Below, piece by piece: positions 35,743 through 43,650 of a DNA stretch of 48,006 nucleotides. Origin of the DNA: Clostridia bacterium (GTDB lineage: Bacteria; Bacillota; Clostridia; Oscillospirales; Acutalibacteraceae); assembly GCA_017516485.1 (NCBI GenBank), contig JAFXCH010000042.1:1-48006 (forward strand). The letters are read 5' to 3'. A model generated the notes under the pieces. That model saw only the letters and a list, made by a program, of their open reading frames with translations. It was not told where the DNA came from and made no database searches. The first letter of the stretch is position 1. Every line of letters begins with the position of its first letter. Position numbers and translations under genes: made by a program.

Positions 35743-36687
35743 ATGGCAAAGCAAAGCAAACTCAACAAGACACGCTCGCTTCAGCTTGATTTACTCGCTA
35801 TGCTTTTAGTTCCCATGCTAAGCTCATGGTATTTCTATGGCCCTGGCGCAATACGTCTTATCTGCATAAGTGTTATCACCTGTGTGCTTTGCGAGCTTAT
35901 CGGCAGACGCATACTCAAGCAGCCGTCTACCGTCTCCGACCTGAGTGCGGTTGTAACAGGCATATTGATTGCTCTTATGCTTCCTGCCAACGCTCCCGCC
36001 TGGCTGCCTGTTTTAGGCGGTATGTTTGCAATATTTGCCGCTAAGCTGCCCTTCGGTTTCGTCGAAAACCTGCCGTTTTCCCCTGCTGCAGCAAGCTTCG
36101 CTTTCTTAACTATATGCTTCCCCGATCTGATTTTTGACTATCCGCGTATATCTGCTTTAAGTACGGCTCTTTCGAGCACAAGCAGTGTTTCACTCACTTC
36201 CATGCTCGCACAGAATACTTCTGTCAGCCTTCGCTCGGTAAAGGCGCTCGATATACTTGTCGGCAACTTCCCCGGCCCTATGGGTGCAAGCTGTATAATT
36301 GTACTTTTAGGCAGTGCAATATATATGCTCATACGACGCACAAAGCTCTTTGTAACAACCGCAGGTTTCCTTTCAGGTGCCGCACTTATGGCAATCTGTT
36401 TCCCGAGAGTTACAAACCTGTTTTCATCACTTGTACTTGAGCTGTGTGCAGGATGTATGATTTTTACCGCAATCTTCCTTATTACGGAGCAGAGCACTCA
36501 ACCCAGGCACATACTCAGCCGCCTGCTTTACGGATTTACCGCAGGTGTTTCGTGTATGCTTATGCGTCGATTCGGTGCATTTGAAGAGTGTGTATGTTTT
36601 GCGGTACTTATTATCAATGCAGCATGGCCCGTTGCTGATAAAGCGTTTATGAAGATAATTAATAAAAGGATGAAAAAGAGTAAATGA
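35743..36687 (+). CDS. rnfD: RnfD/NqrB-like membrane protein lacking the FMN motif
   Basis: 314 residues, about nine hydrophobic segments. Family marks are 'TVSDLSAVVTGILIALMLP', 'FAAKLPFGFVENLPFSPAAA' (canonical RnfD has a G-G-x-G-x-N-x-F-N-P-A block here), 'GNFPGPMGASCIIVLLG' and the late 'FLITEQSTQP'. Canonical RnfD/NqrB attach FMN covalently to a threonine in an S/T-G-A-T motif; the corresponding stretch here is Ser/Thr/Leu-rich and has no such motif. First gene of the operon, with AAGGAG upstream of ATG 35743. No convincing promoter is visible in the 80-base gap to mecA. It is a homologue by sequence; redox activity is doubtful. Confidence 0.85.
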   Translation: MAKQSKLNKTRSLQLDLLAMLLVPMLSSWYFYGPGAIRLICISVITCVLCELIGRRILKQPSTVSDLSAVVTGILIALMLPANAPAWLPVLGGMFAIFAAKLPFGFVENLPFSPAAASFAFLTICFPDLIFDYPRISALSTALSSTSSVSLTSMLAQNTSVSLRSVKALDILVGNFPGPMGASCIIVLLGSAIYMLIRRTKLFVTTAGFLSGAALMAICFPRVTNLFSSLVLELCAGCMIFTAIFLITEQSTQPRHILSRLLYGFTAGVSCMLMRRFGAFEECVCFAVLIINAAWPVADKAFMKIINKRMKKSK

Positions 36688-37496
36688 AAATTTCACAAAC
36701 CGTTGCTGCGTTGCTTGCTACAGCTATTCTATGCATAGCTTTGGTTTCATGTGACCGCACCCCCGTAAAGGATGATGCATCATCCGCGGAAACATCGAAT
36801 GAAGAAGTGCTGAACACATTTGAATCAGCCGATACAAGCACAACCGGCAATCCAGAAACAGAAGAAGAATTGACTACAGGCTTAATCACCACGTTGCCCG
36901 GCCAAAGTACAACTGCAGGCAACACAACAGCTGTTACGCCGACCAAGGTAACAACAACTGCGCCCTCAACGACAAAACCGGTTACAACAACAGCACCGTC
37001 GACAACTGCACCCTCAACAACCGTACCGTCGACAACTGTTCCCGACATTACAACAACTGCACCAAACATATCAACACAAACTACAACTACGCCGCCGGTA
37101 ACAGAGCGCCCGACGGATATAGTAACCGACAGTGAACCTATGGATAACGAGCAGACTGTAATTGCCGCAATAAACAGATACAGGGTTGAGGAAGGTTTGG
37201 GAGAGCTTGCTTATTCACCCGAACTTTCTGCGGCAGCTGATATCAGAGCAAAAGAACTTTCGGAAAGCTTCTCTCATATCCGTCCGGTCGGCGGCTTGTT
37301 CAACACTATCAGCCCGCTTGCACAGGCAGAAAACATAGCCAAAGGCTACTCCGCAGCCGAACAAGTTGCAATTTTCTGGGCAAAAAACGAAGGCTACAGG
37401 GAAGTAATGCTCACAAAGAACTTCACATTAACAGGTGTAGGCTGTTACTACGATAACGCAACCGACACATATTATTGGGTACAGCTTTTCGGCTGA
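36684..37496 (+). CDS. CAP (SCP/PR1)-domain lipoprotein in the RnfG position
   Basis: 270 residues. A lipoprotein signal ends 'IALVSCD' with lipidation cysteine C23. A long Thr/Pro/Ser linker (about 60-135) includes repeated TTAPST-type units, followed by a CAP domain (about 150-270) with 'ELSESFSHIRPVGG', 'AENIAKGY' and 'GVGCYYDNATDTYYWVQLF'. CAP proteins are extracellular; bacterial roles are mostly unknown. Its ATG overlaps the rnfD stop (ATGA), so translation is coupled. Canonical operons have RnfG here, also a single-anchor protein with its domain outside, but no flavin-binding S-G-A-T is present and the fold is different. Confidence 0.87.
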   Translation: MKISQTVAALLATAILCIALVSCDRTPVKDDASSAETSNEEVLNTFESADTSTTGNPETEEELTTGLITTLPGQSTTAGNTTAVTPTKVTTTAPSTTKPVTTTAPSTTAPSTTVPSTTVPDITTTAPNISTQTTTTPPVTERPTDIVTDSEPMDNEQTVIAAINRYRVEEGLGELAYSPELSAAADIRAKELSESFSHIRPVGGLFNTISPLAQAENIAKGYSAAEQVAIFWAKNEGYREVMLTKNFTLTGVGCYYDNATDTYYWVQLFG

Positions 37497-37530
37497 TAAC
37501 ACTCACCCCAAGCAGAAAGGAGGAAAAGAA

Positions 37531-38646
37531 ATGGCAGCCAACAGAAAATCACCGGGAATGTTAATGCATAATGCAGGTATATTCAACCCCGTCTTAGTAC
37601 AGGCCGTCGGTTTGTGTCCCGTTGTCGCTATGGCAACCTCACTCAGGAGTGCCGCTTTGCTTGCCGTTGTTTCTTCAGTAATAGTCACGCTAAGTGAATT
37701 TATTGCTTCACTTTTCCTCAAGCGTGTCCCCCGTTGGGTAAGAATAGGCATATACATCATTTTAGGTGCGGCAATCGTTTCACCTTTTATGATTTTAATC
37801 GAGCGTGTTAACACTCCTCTTTTCAGCTCATTGGGTATTTACCTGCCTATAATGGCGGTTAACTCCCTTATCGTGCTCAGGTGCGAGCGATTTGCCGTTA
37901 AAATCTCACCCGTCAAAGCTCTTTTGGACGGTATTACCGCCTCTGTTGGCTATGCCGCAGTACTGATTATTACGGGCTTTTTCAGAGAGCTTCTCGGCAA
38001 CGGCACACTGGCAGAGCGTACAATTTTCAAATCACCGGCACTTACGGGTATGCTTCTGCCCTTCGGCGGTTTTCTTATACTCGGCTTTGCAAGTGCAGCT
38101 CTGCGCACAATGGTTGCAAAATTCTGGCCGAAATATCTCGACAAAAAGCAGCCGAAACCCGGCAGTAAAAAGAAACACCGTACCGAACCTGTTAAAAAGC
38201 TGACAACTGCTCCCGTCACAAATATTGTGCCTGAATTTGTCGCAGATGAATCACCGTTCACACTTGAAGAGTTTGATATAATAACTAACGAGCCTTCTGA
38301 AGATACAGCACCTGAAACAACCGTTGAATCCGAATCAATAACCGAAACTCAGCAAGAGCCTGCAGTTACGCACGAAGAAAATATCGTTGCAGAGCAGCCT
38401 GCCGAAGAAAATTCGGAAAAAAAAGAAGAAAACAACGAAGTTGAATCCGATTCCGAAGAAACGGAAGAATCTGTCAAAGAAGAGCCGAAGCCTGTTTTTG
38501 CTGACCTTACAATTGACGATATCTCTACCGACAGCAGTGCAGAAGGTACAACGTACACAGATGCTGACGAGGAACTTGACGCACTTATGAACCGCTCAAT
38601 TGACGAGATTCTCACAAAGCAGAAAAAGGAGGAAAACGAAGAATGA
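37531..38646 (+). CDS. rnfE: RnfE/NqrD-like membrane protein with long acidic tail
   Basis: 371 residues; typical RnfE has about 200-230. Residues 1-200 are the six-helix Rnf/Nqr domain, with 'NPVLVQAVGLCPVVAMATS' retaining C29. The second half-site, normally N-C, is 'VNSLIVLRCERFA', so the expected cysteine is S112; C118 lies nearby. Residues 203-371 form an added Glu/Ser/Thr-rich cytoplasmic tail ending in KQKKEENEE, probably disordered, perhaps a docking arm. AAAGGAGG precedes ATG 37531, 34 bases after the CAP gene. Confidence 0.85.
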   Translation: MAANRKSPGMLMHNAGIFNPVLVQAVGLCPVVAMATSLRSAALLAVVSSVIVTLSEFIASLFLKRVPRWVRIGIYIILGAAIVSPFMILIERVNTPLFSSLGIYLPIMAVNSLIVLRCERFAVKISPVKALLDGITASVGYAAVLIITGFFRELLGNGTLAERTIFKSPALTGMLLPFGGFLILGFASAALRTMVAKFWPKYLDKKQPKPGSKKKHRTEPVKKLTTAPVTNIVPEFVADESPFTLEEFDIITNEPSEDTAPETTVESESITETQQEPAVTHEENIVAEQPAEENSEKKEENNEVESDSEETEESVKEEPKPVFADLTIDDISTDSSAEGTTYTDADEELDALMNRSIDEILTKQKKEENEE

Positions 38647-39227
38647 TTTTTGCATTTTTTAACGCCTCTGTTTTTGCCGTACTGTTGCAAAACCTTGTTT
38701 TCAACGGCGGTTTCGGTATGAGCGAAGCTATCAGAATCGCAACAAAGCCGAAGGAGTTTTACCCTATCGCTCTGCTTGTTGCATTCTTTACAAGTGCTAC
38801 TGCCGCAGTCTGCAGTGCACTTGACTCAATTAATATAATCAATACCCTTTCCACAGCAGAGCACCTCGGTATTTACTGCGTAGTTCTTGCTGTTATTTAC
38901 CTTGCATTTACAGCGGTTGTGATACTTATTACGCACAACAAAAAGAACACTCACCGTATCGGTATGGCGGCAGTTAATACACTTGTACTTGCCGTTCCGA
39001 TTATTAACCGCCGTGCCGCATTCAACCTTGCCGAATCAATAGGCTTCGGTCTTGGTGCAGGCGTTGCATTTATTATCGCAGTGCTCCTTATTTCTGCGGC
39101 TGAAGACCGTATCAAGGCAAACGAAACCATGAGCAACGCGTTCAAGGGCAAACCGGCACTGTTTATCTATATCGCACTGATTTCCCTCGGCTTTGCAGGC
39201 CTTACGGGTCAGTCTCTCTTTGTCTGA
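38643..39227 (+). CDS. rnfA: RnfA/NqrE-like membrane protein lacking cluster cysteines
   Basis: 194 residues, six hydrophobic helices. Alignment by eye to RnfA: 'AVLLQNLVFNGGFGMSEA' occupies the place of the A-L-L-V-N-N...G-I-C-P-F segment, so the cysteine is replaced by S27, and 'VNTLVLAVP' replaces the N-C-A-V-L-G site (T113). Overall length, inverted-repeat layout and the C-terminal 'LGFAGLTGQSLF' are conserved. ATG overlaps the rnfE stop by four bases. Without cysteines it cannot form its half of the intramembrane iron-sulfur centre described for Rnf/Nqr. Confidence 0.85.
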   Translation: MIFAFFNASVFAVLLQNLVFNGGFGMSEAIRIATKPKEFYPIALLVAFFTSATAAVCSALDSINIINTLSTAEHLGIYCVVLAVIYLAFTAVVILITHNKKNTHRIGMAAVNTLVLAVPIINRRAAFNLAESIGFGLGAGVAFIIAVLLISAAEDRIKANETMSNAFKGKPALFIYIALISLGFAGLTGQSLFV

Positions 39228-39237
39228 GGTGATACCG

Positions 39238-39573
39238 ATGGCAGATAATGAACTCAACTACAGCAATCAAAACACCGAAAGCGAAGAAGAATTCCGTCCG
39301 ATAATACCCGAGCCGGAAATTCACCGCAGACCTATTATCGGCTTTAAAAAGAATTATCCCGTTGAAGAAAACCCAACCTCAACACATACCGAAAGCTTTG
39401 CTCAGCAGGAATTCAAACGCAAAGTGCGTATGGGAATTATATATGCAGTTTTATTACTCGCAGCCTTTGTTTTTGCTTTTATAATTACCGATACCTGCAT
39501 CAAAATTTCGAGCGAGCCGATTGCGCAGACCGAGGTTGCTGATTCCGCAAGCGAAGAAAGCACACTTTCATAA
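39238..39573 (+). CDS. Small single-TM protein closing the Rnf-like operon
   Basis: 111 residues from ATG 39238 with GAGGTGAT upstream. The N-terminal ~60 residues are acidic and polar with 'EFRPIIPEPEIHRRPIIGFKK' divided around a basic patch; one TM helix spans about 64-84; the C-terminus is short and acidic. It occupies the place of RnfB but has only one cysteine (C87) and no iron-sulfur motifs. I recognise no family. Its start is 10 bases after rnfA, and its stop codon lies within the terminator stem. Confidence 0.75.
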   Translation: MADNELNYSNQNTESEEEFRPIIPEPEIHRRPIIGFKKNYPVEENPTSTHTESFAQQEFKRKVRMGIIYAVLLLAAFVFAFIITDTCIKISSEPIAQTEVADSASEESTLS

Positions 39574-39590
39574 AGAAAGTGTGCTTTTTT
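39557..39590 (+). terminator. Terminator of the Rnf-like operon
   Basis: AAAGCACACTTTC and GAAAGTGTGCTTT form a 13-bp perfect stem around ATAAA, then a T-run. The TAA stop (39571-39573) is inside the loop. Confidence 0.92.
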
Positions 39591-39603
39591 GTTGCAAAAA
39601 TGT

Positions 39604-39632
39604 TTGACAAACAGAGAAAAGATATATATTAT
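39604..39632 (+). promoter_or_regulatory. Consensus promoter upstream of rhaA
   Basis: TTGACA (39604-39609), 17 bases, then TATTAT (39627-39632), about 40 bases before the rhaA ATG. Confidence 0.8.
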
Positions 39633-39673
39633 TAATTATATATACCTAACTTTAAAATAAGGCGGTAATAATT

Positions 39674-40921
39674 ATGACTGAGCGCTATGAATCAGCAAAA
39701 AGAATATATGCTTCTATCGGTATCGATACTGATGCCGTTATCGAAAAACTCGACAGTGTGCGCATTTCTCTGCACTGCTGGCAAGGCGACGATGTAAGCG
39801 GTTTTGAGAATAGCGGTGAGCTTTCCGGCGGTATCCAGGCTACGGGTAACTATCCCGGTAAGGCACGCAACGCCGAAGAGCTTATGGCAGACCTCGACAA
39901 AGCTCTTTCGCTTATTCCCGGTGCACACAAAATCAACCTCCACGCTACCTACGCCGTAACAGGTGACGAAAAGGTAAGCCGTGACAAGCTCCTTCCCGAG
40001 CACTTCGCACCGTGGGTTGAATTTGCAAAGCAGAGAGGTCTCGGCCTTGATATCAATCCTACCCTCTTCTCTCACCCTCTTGCAGCTGACGGACTTACTC
40101 TTTCTCATCCCGACGAAAAAATCCGCCGTTTCTGGATTGACCACTGCAAAGCAATGAGAAAAATCGGCGAATACTTCGGCAGAGAGCTCGGTATAACCTG
40201 CGTCAATAATATCTGGATTCCCGACGGCTACAAGGATGTACCCGCAGACCGTATAGGCCCGAGAAAGCGTCTTATGGATGCGCTCGATGAAATTCTTTCC
40301 GAGCATATTGACCCGAAATATCTCGTTGATACCGTTGAGTCCAAGGTTTTCGGTATCGGTGTTGAGTCCTATACAGTCGGCTCACACGAGTTTTATATGA
40401 ACTACGCCGCAACAAGAGGCTGTGTTTGCCTTCTTGACAACGGTCACTATCATCCCACAGAAGTTGTTTCCGACAAAATCCCTTCGATGCTTCTCTACAG
40501 CGACAAGGTTGCTCTCCACGTAACACGCGGTGTCCGTTGGGACAGCGACCACGTTGTAACATTTGACGATGAGCTTAAAGAAATTGCAAAAGAAATCGTC
40601 CGTTGCGATGCTCTTGACAGAGTGCTTATCGGTCTTGACTACTTTGACGCAAGCATCAACCGCGTTGCCGCCTGGATAATCGGTGCACGCAATATGCGTA
40701 AGGCTCTGCTGAGCGCTATGCTTATTCCCCACGCACAGCTCAAAGAAATGCAGGACAGCGGAGATTTCACTTCACTTCTTGCTATGACAGAAGAGCTTAA
40801 GCTCTATCCCTTCGGTGACGTATGGGAAGAGTACTGTGCACGCAAGGGCGTACCTGCACGCGAAGGCTGGCTTGCAGAAATTAAAAAATATGAAGCAGAC
40901 GAGCTTTCAAAGAGGGTGTAA
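39674..40921 (+). CDS. rhaA: L-rhamnose isomerase
   Basis: 415 residues. The protein converts L-rhamnose to L-rhamnulose using divalent metal ions. Distinctive blocks are '[15 protein letters not shown]', '[15 protein letters not shown]', 'INLHATYA', '[15 protein letters not shown]' and '[16 protein letters not shown]'. Length is normal for RhaA. AAGGCGG lies upstream of ATG 39674. No rhamnulokinase, aldolase or regulator adjoins it, so the rest of the pathway must be elsewhere. The following NIF3-like gene starts three bases after its stop. Confidence 0.96.
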   Translation: MTERYESAKRIYASIGIDTDAVIEKLDSVRISLHCWQGDDVSGFENSGELSGGIQATGNYPGKARNAEELMADLDKALSLIPGAHKINLHATYAVTGDEKVSRDKLLPEHFAPWVEFAKQRGLGLDINPTLFSHPLAADGLTLSHPDEKIRRFWIDHCKAMRKIGEYFGRELGITCVNNIWIPDGYKDVPADRIGPRKRLMDALDEILSEHIDPKYLVDTVESKVFGIGVESYTVGSHEFYMNYAATRGCVCLLDNGHYHPTEVVSDKIPSMLLYSDKVALHVTRGVRWDSDHVVTFDDELKEIAKEIVRCDALDRVLIGLDYFDASINRVAAWIIGARNMRKALLSAMLIPHAQLKEMQDSGDFTSLLAMTEELKLYPFGDVWEEYCARKGVPAREGWLAEIKKYEADELSKRV

Positions 40922-40924
40922 ACA

Positions 40925-41683
40925 ATGCCCACAGTAAAGCAGATTTATAACTTTATAAATTCACTCGCACCGTTTTGCACGCAGGAAAGCTGGGACAACA
41001 GCGGTCTCCTTCTCGGCAACCCGGACAAAGAGGTAAGCCGTGTTTCACTTGCTCTTGACGCAACTAACGAAACCGTTGCTGCCGCAAAAGCAAACAGTGC
41101 CGAGCTGATGATAACCCATCATCCCGTTATTTTTTCACCTGCCAAGAAAATTCTTGCAGGCAGTGTAATATATGAGCTTCTGATAAACGGCATTTCTGCA
41201 ATCAGTGCTCATACCTGCCTTGATTCTGCAGAGGGCGGCGTAAACGACACACTTGCTGCTATACTTGAGCTTGAGGATATTACTCCGCTCGGGCTTGACG
41301 GCACAGACACTCCGCTTGTAAGAGTCGGCAGACTTAAAGCTCCGATGAGCGGTGACGAGTTTGCAAAATATGTCAAAGCAAAGCTCGGCTGTAATCTCAG
41401 GCTTGCAGATGCTGGCAACGATATAAAAACAGTTGCCGTGTGCGGCGGCTCACTCAGCTCGCTCACTTACGAGCTTATCGGCAAGGTCGATGCGTTTGTA
41501 ACGGGTGACCTTACTCACCATTATTTCATCGATGCTGCCGACAGTGGTCTTACCGCAGTTGCGGCAGGTCACTTTGAAACAGAAAACCCCGTTATGAATG
41601 TACTGAAAACAAAGCTTGAAGCTGAATTCCCCGAAGTCAGCTTCACACTGATAAATCAAAAAAATCCTGTTAAATACTATTGA
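40925..41683 (+). CDS. NIF3-like dinuclear metal protein
   Basis: 252 residues, NIF3/YqfO/YbgI family, toroidal hexamers with two metals per subunit. '[15 protein letters not shown]', '[13 protein letters not shown]' (metal-binding HH) and '[16 protein letters not shown]' are diagnostic, and the terminal '[10 protein letters not shown]' supplies the last ligands. It is a short form without the PII-like insert of B. subtilis YqfO. GTP cyclohydrolase I type 2 is a label often used for this family but is unproven here. It lies between rhaA and serS. Confidence 0.92.
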   Translation: MPTVKQIYNFINSLAPFCTQESWDNSGLLLGNPDKEVSRVSLALDATNETVAAAKANSAELMITHHPVIFSPAKKILAGSVIYELLINGISAISAHTCLDSAEGGVNDTLAAILELEDITPLGLDGTDTPLVRVGRLKAPMSGDEFAKYVKAKLGCNLRLADAGNDIKTVAVCGGSLSSLTYELIGKVDAFVTGDLTHHYFIDAADSGLTAVAAGHFETENPVMNVLKTKLEAEFPEVSFTLINQKNPVKYY

Positions 41684-41699
41684 AAGGATATGGCAAACA

Positions 41700-42971
41700 A
41701 TGCTTGATATCAAAATTCTCCGTGAAAACCCCCAACTCGTTAAAGACGCTATGAAAAAACGCAACAAGGATATGGACGCCCTTGTTGACGAAGTACTTGC
41801 TATAGACGTTCAGCGCCGTGAGCTTACAGTAAAGCTCGACCAGCTTAAGCAGGAGCAGAATGCCGCAAGCCGTGAGATTCCCAAAATCAAAAAAGAGGGC
41901 GGCGACATTTCCGCTATCATGGCTCGAATGAACGAAATCAAAGAAACCGTAAAATCCGGTGACGTACAGCTTTCTGAGCTTGAATCAAAGCAGCAGAAGA
42001 TTATGTACGAATTCCCCAACATCCCCAACCCGACAATTCCCGTTGGTAAGGATGACCGCGACAATGTAGAAATCCGCCGCTGGGGCGAGCCTACAGCATT
42101 CGATTTCGAGCCCAAGGCTCACTGGGACATCGGTGCTGACCTCGGTATTCTTGACCCCGAAACAGCTGCAAAGGTTACAGGCGCACGCTTCCACTTCTAC
42201 AAGGCAGCAGGCGCAAGACTCGAAAGAGCTATTATCAACTTCTTCCTCAACACTCATACAGAGCACGGCTATACAGAGGTTTTCCCGCCCTTTATGGTCA
42301 ACCGTGCATCAATGACAGGTACAGGCCAGCTTCCCAAGTTTGAGGAAGATGCTTTCAGACTTGAGCGTGAGGACTACTTCCTTATCCCCACAGCAGAAGT
42401 TCCCGTTACAAATATGCACCGCAGTGATATTCTCGAAGGTGCTCAGCTTCCCATCAGCTACTGTGCATACTCCGCTTGCTTCCGTGCAGAGGCAGGCAGT
42501 GCAGGCCGTGACACAAGAGGCCTTATCCGTCAGCACCAGTTCAACAAGGTTGAGCTTGTTAAGTTTGCTGACCCCGAAACATCATACGATGAGCTTGAGA
42601 AGCTCACAAATGATGCAGAGCGTGTACTTCAGCTCCTCGGTCTGCCTCATAGAGTTGTTTGCCTGTGTTCAGGCGACATCGGCTTCTCATCTGCAAAGAC
42701 ATACGATATCGAAGTATGGATGCCCTCTTACGGCAGATACGTTGAAATTTCTTCTTGCTCCAACTTTGAAGACTTCCAGGCAAGAAGAGCAGCTATCCGC
42801 TTCAAGAGAACACCTGCTGACAAGGCACAGCTTGTTCACACACTCAACGGTTCAGGTGTTGCAGTCGGCAGAACAGTTGCCGCAATTCTTGAAAACTACC
42901 AGAATGCTGACGGCAGCGTAACAGTCCCCGAAGCACTCCGTCCTTATATGGGTACAGATATTATCAAATAA
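41700..42971 (+). CDS. serS: Serine--tRNA ligase
   Basis: 423-residue class II synthetase. The N-terminal coiled-coil arm (about 30-105) binds the long variable arm of tRNA-Ser. Motif 2 is '[20 protein letters not shown]' and motif 3 '[20 protein letters not shown]'. Both are complete. AAAGGATA precedes ATG 41700, 16 bases after the NIF3-like gene. Confidence 0.97.
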   Translation: MLDIKILRENPQLVKDAMKKRNKDMDALVDEVLAIDVQRRELTVKLDQLKQEQNAASREIPKIKKEGGDISAIMARMNEIKETVKSGDVQLSELESKQQKIMYEFPNIPNPTIPVGKDDRDNVEIRRWGEPTAFDFEPKAHWDIGADLGILDPETAAKVTGARFHFYKAAGARLERAIINFFLNTHTEHGYTEVFPPFMVNRASMTGTGQLPKFEEDAFRLEREDYFLIPTAEVPVTNMHRSDILEGAQLPISYCAYSACFRAEAGSAGRDTRGLIRQHQFNKVELVKFADPETSYDELEKLTNDAERVLQLLGLPHRVVCLCSGDIGFSSAKTYDIEVWMPSYGRYVEISSCSNFEDFQARRAAIRFKRTPADKAQLVHTLNGSGVAVGRTVAAILENYQNADGSVTVPEALRPYMGTDIIK

Positions 42972-42989
42972 TCAAAGGAGAGTTTTGCT

Positions 42990-43616
42990 ATGTTAAACAA
43001 GAATTCTCTCATCCTTTTTCAGGGCGACAGCATAACAGATACAGGCCGCACAGATTCGGCTGACCCTGCTTCTTCACTCGGTTACGGCTACCCTGCAAAA
43101 ATTGCCGAAACACTTGCTAATGATTATGCAGACCTTGGTGCAAGTGTAATTAACCGCGGCATCAGCGGCAACCGCACTTGGGACCTGCTTGAGCGTTGGG
43201 ACAAAGACTGTATTGATATCAAGCCCGATTATTTTTCACTGCTTATCGGTGTTAACGATACATGGCGCAGATACGATTCGGGTATGATTACAACCGCCGA
43301 AGAATACGAAACCAATATGCGTACTCTTCTTGACCGCGTTGTAAAAGAAACAAACGCAAAAATAATTCTGCTCAACATCTTCCTTCTCGATGTTACACCC
43401 GACAAGGCTCAGATGCGTCCTGACCTCGTCGAAAAGCAGGAGGTTATCAGCAGACTTATCAAGGAATACGATGTAACATACATCGATATTCAGAAGAAGT
43501 TTGACGAAATGGTTGCAAACGGTACACCGATGACAGACCTTTCTGAAGACGGTGTACATCCTACAGATTTCGGCCACAGCGTAATAGCTGCAGAATGGCT
43601 TAAAAACGTGCTGTAA
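42990..43616 (+). CDS. SGNH/GDSL-family hydrolase
   Basis: 208 residues. Block I is 'LFQGDSITDTGR' with nucleophile S14, block II 'INRGISGNRTWDLLERW' (Gly), block III 'LLIGVNDTWR' (Asn) and block V 'SEDGVHPTDFGHS' (Asp, His). There is no signal peptide, suggesting a cytoplasmic esterase or deacetylase acting on carbohydrate or lipid esters. It starts 18 bases after serS with AAAGGAGA upstream. Confidence 0.92.
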   Translation: MLNKNSLILFQGDSITDTGRTDSADPASSLGYGYPAKIAETLANDYADLGASVINRGISGNRTWDLLERWDKDCIDIKPDYFSLLIGVNDTWRRYDSGMITTAEEYETNMRTLLDRVVKETNAKIILLNIFLLDVTPDKAQMRPDLVEKQEVISRLIKEYDVTYIDIQKKFDEMVANGTPMTDLSEDGVHPTDFGHSVIAAEWLKNVL

Positions 43617-43650
43617 CACACATTACTTAACATTACGAAAGGCAATAGTG

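Noticed and set aside
36659-37069. 136-residue minus-strand Val/Gly-rich frame
   Set aside because: Antisense of the Thr/Pro linker of the CAP lipoprotein; low-complexity artefact.
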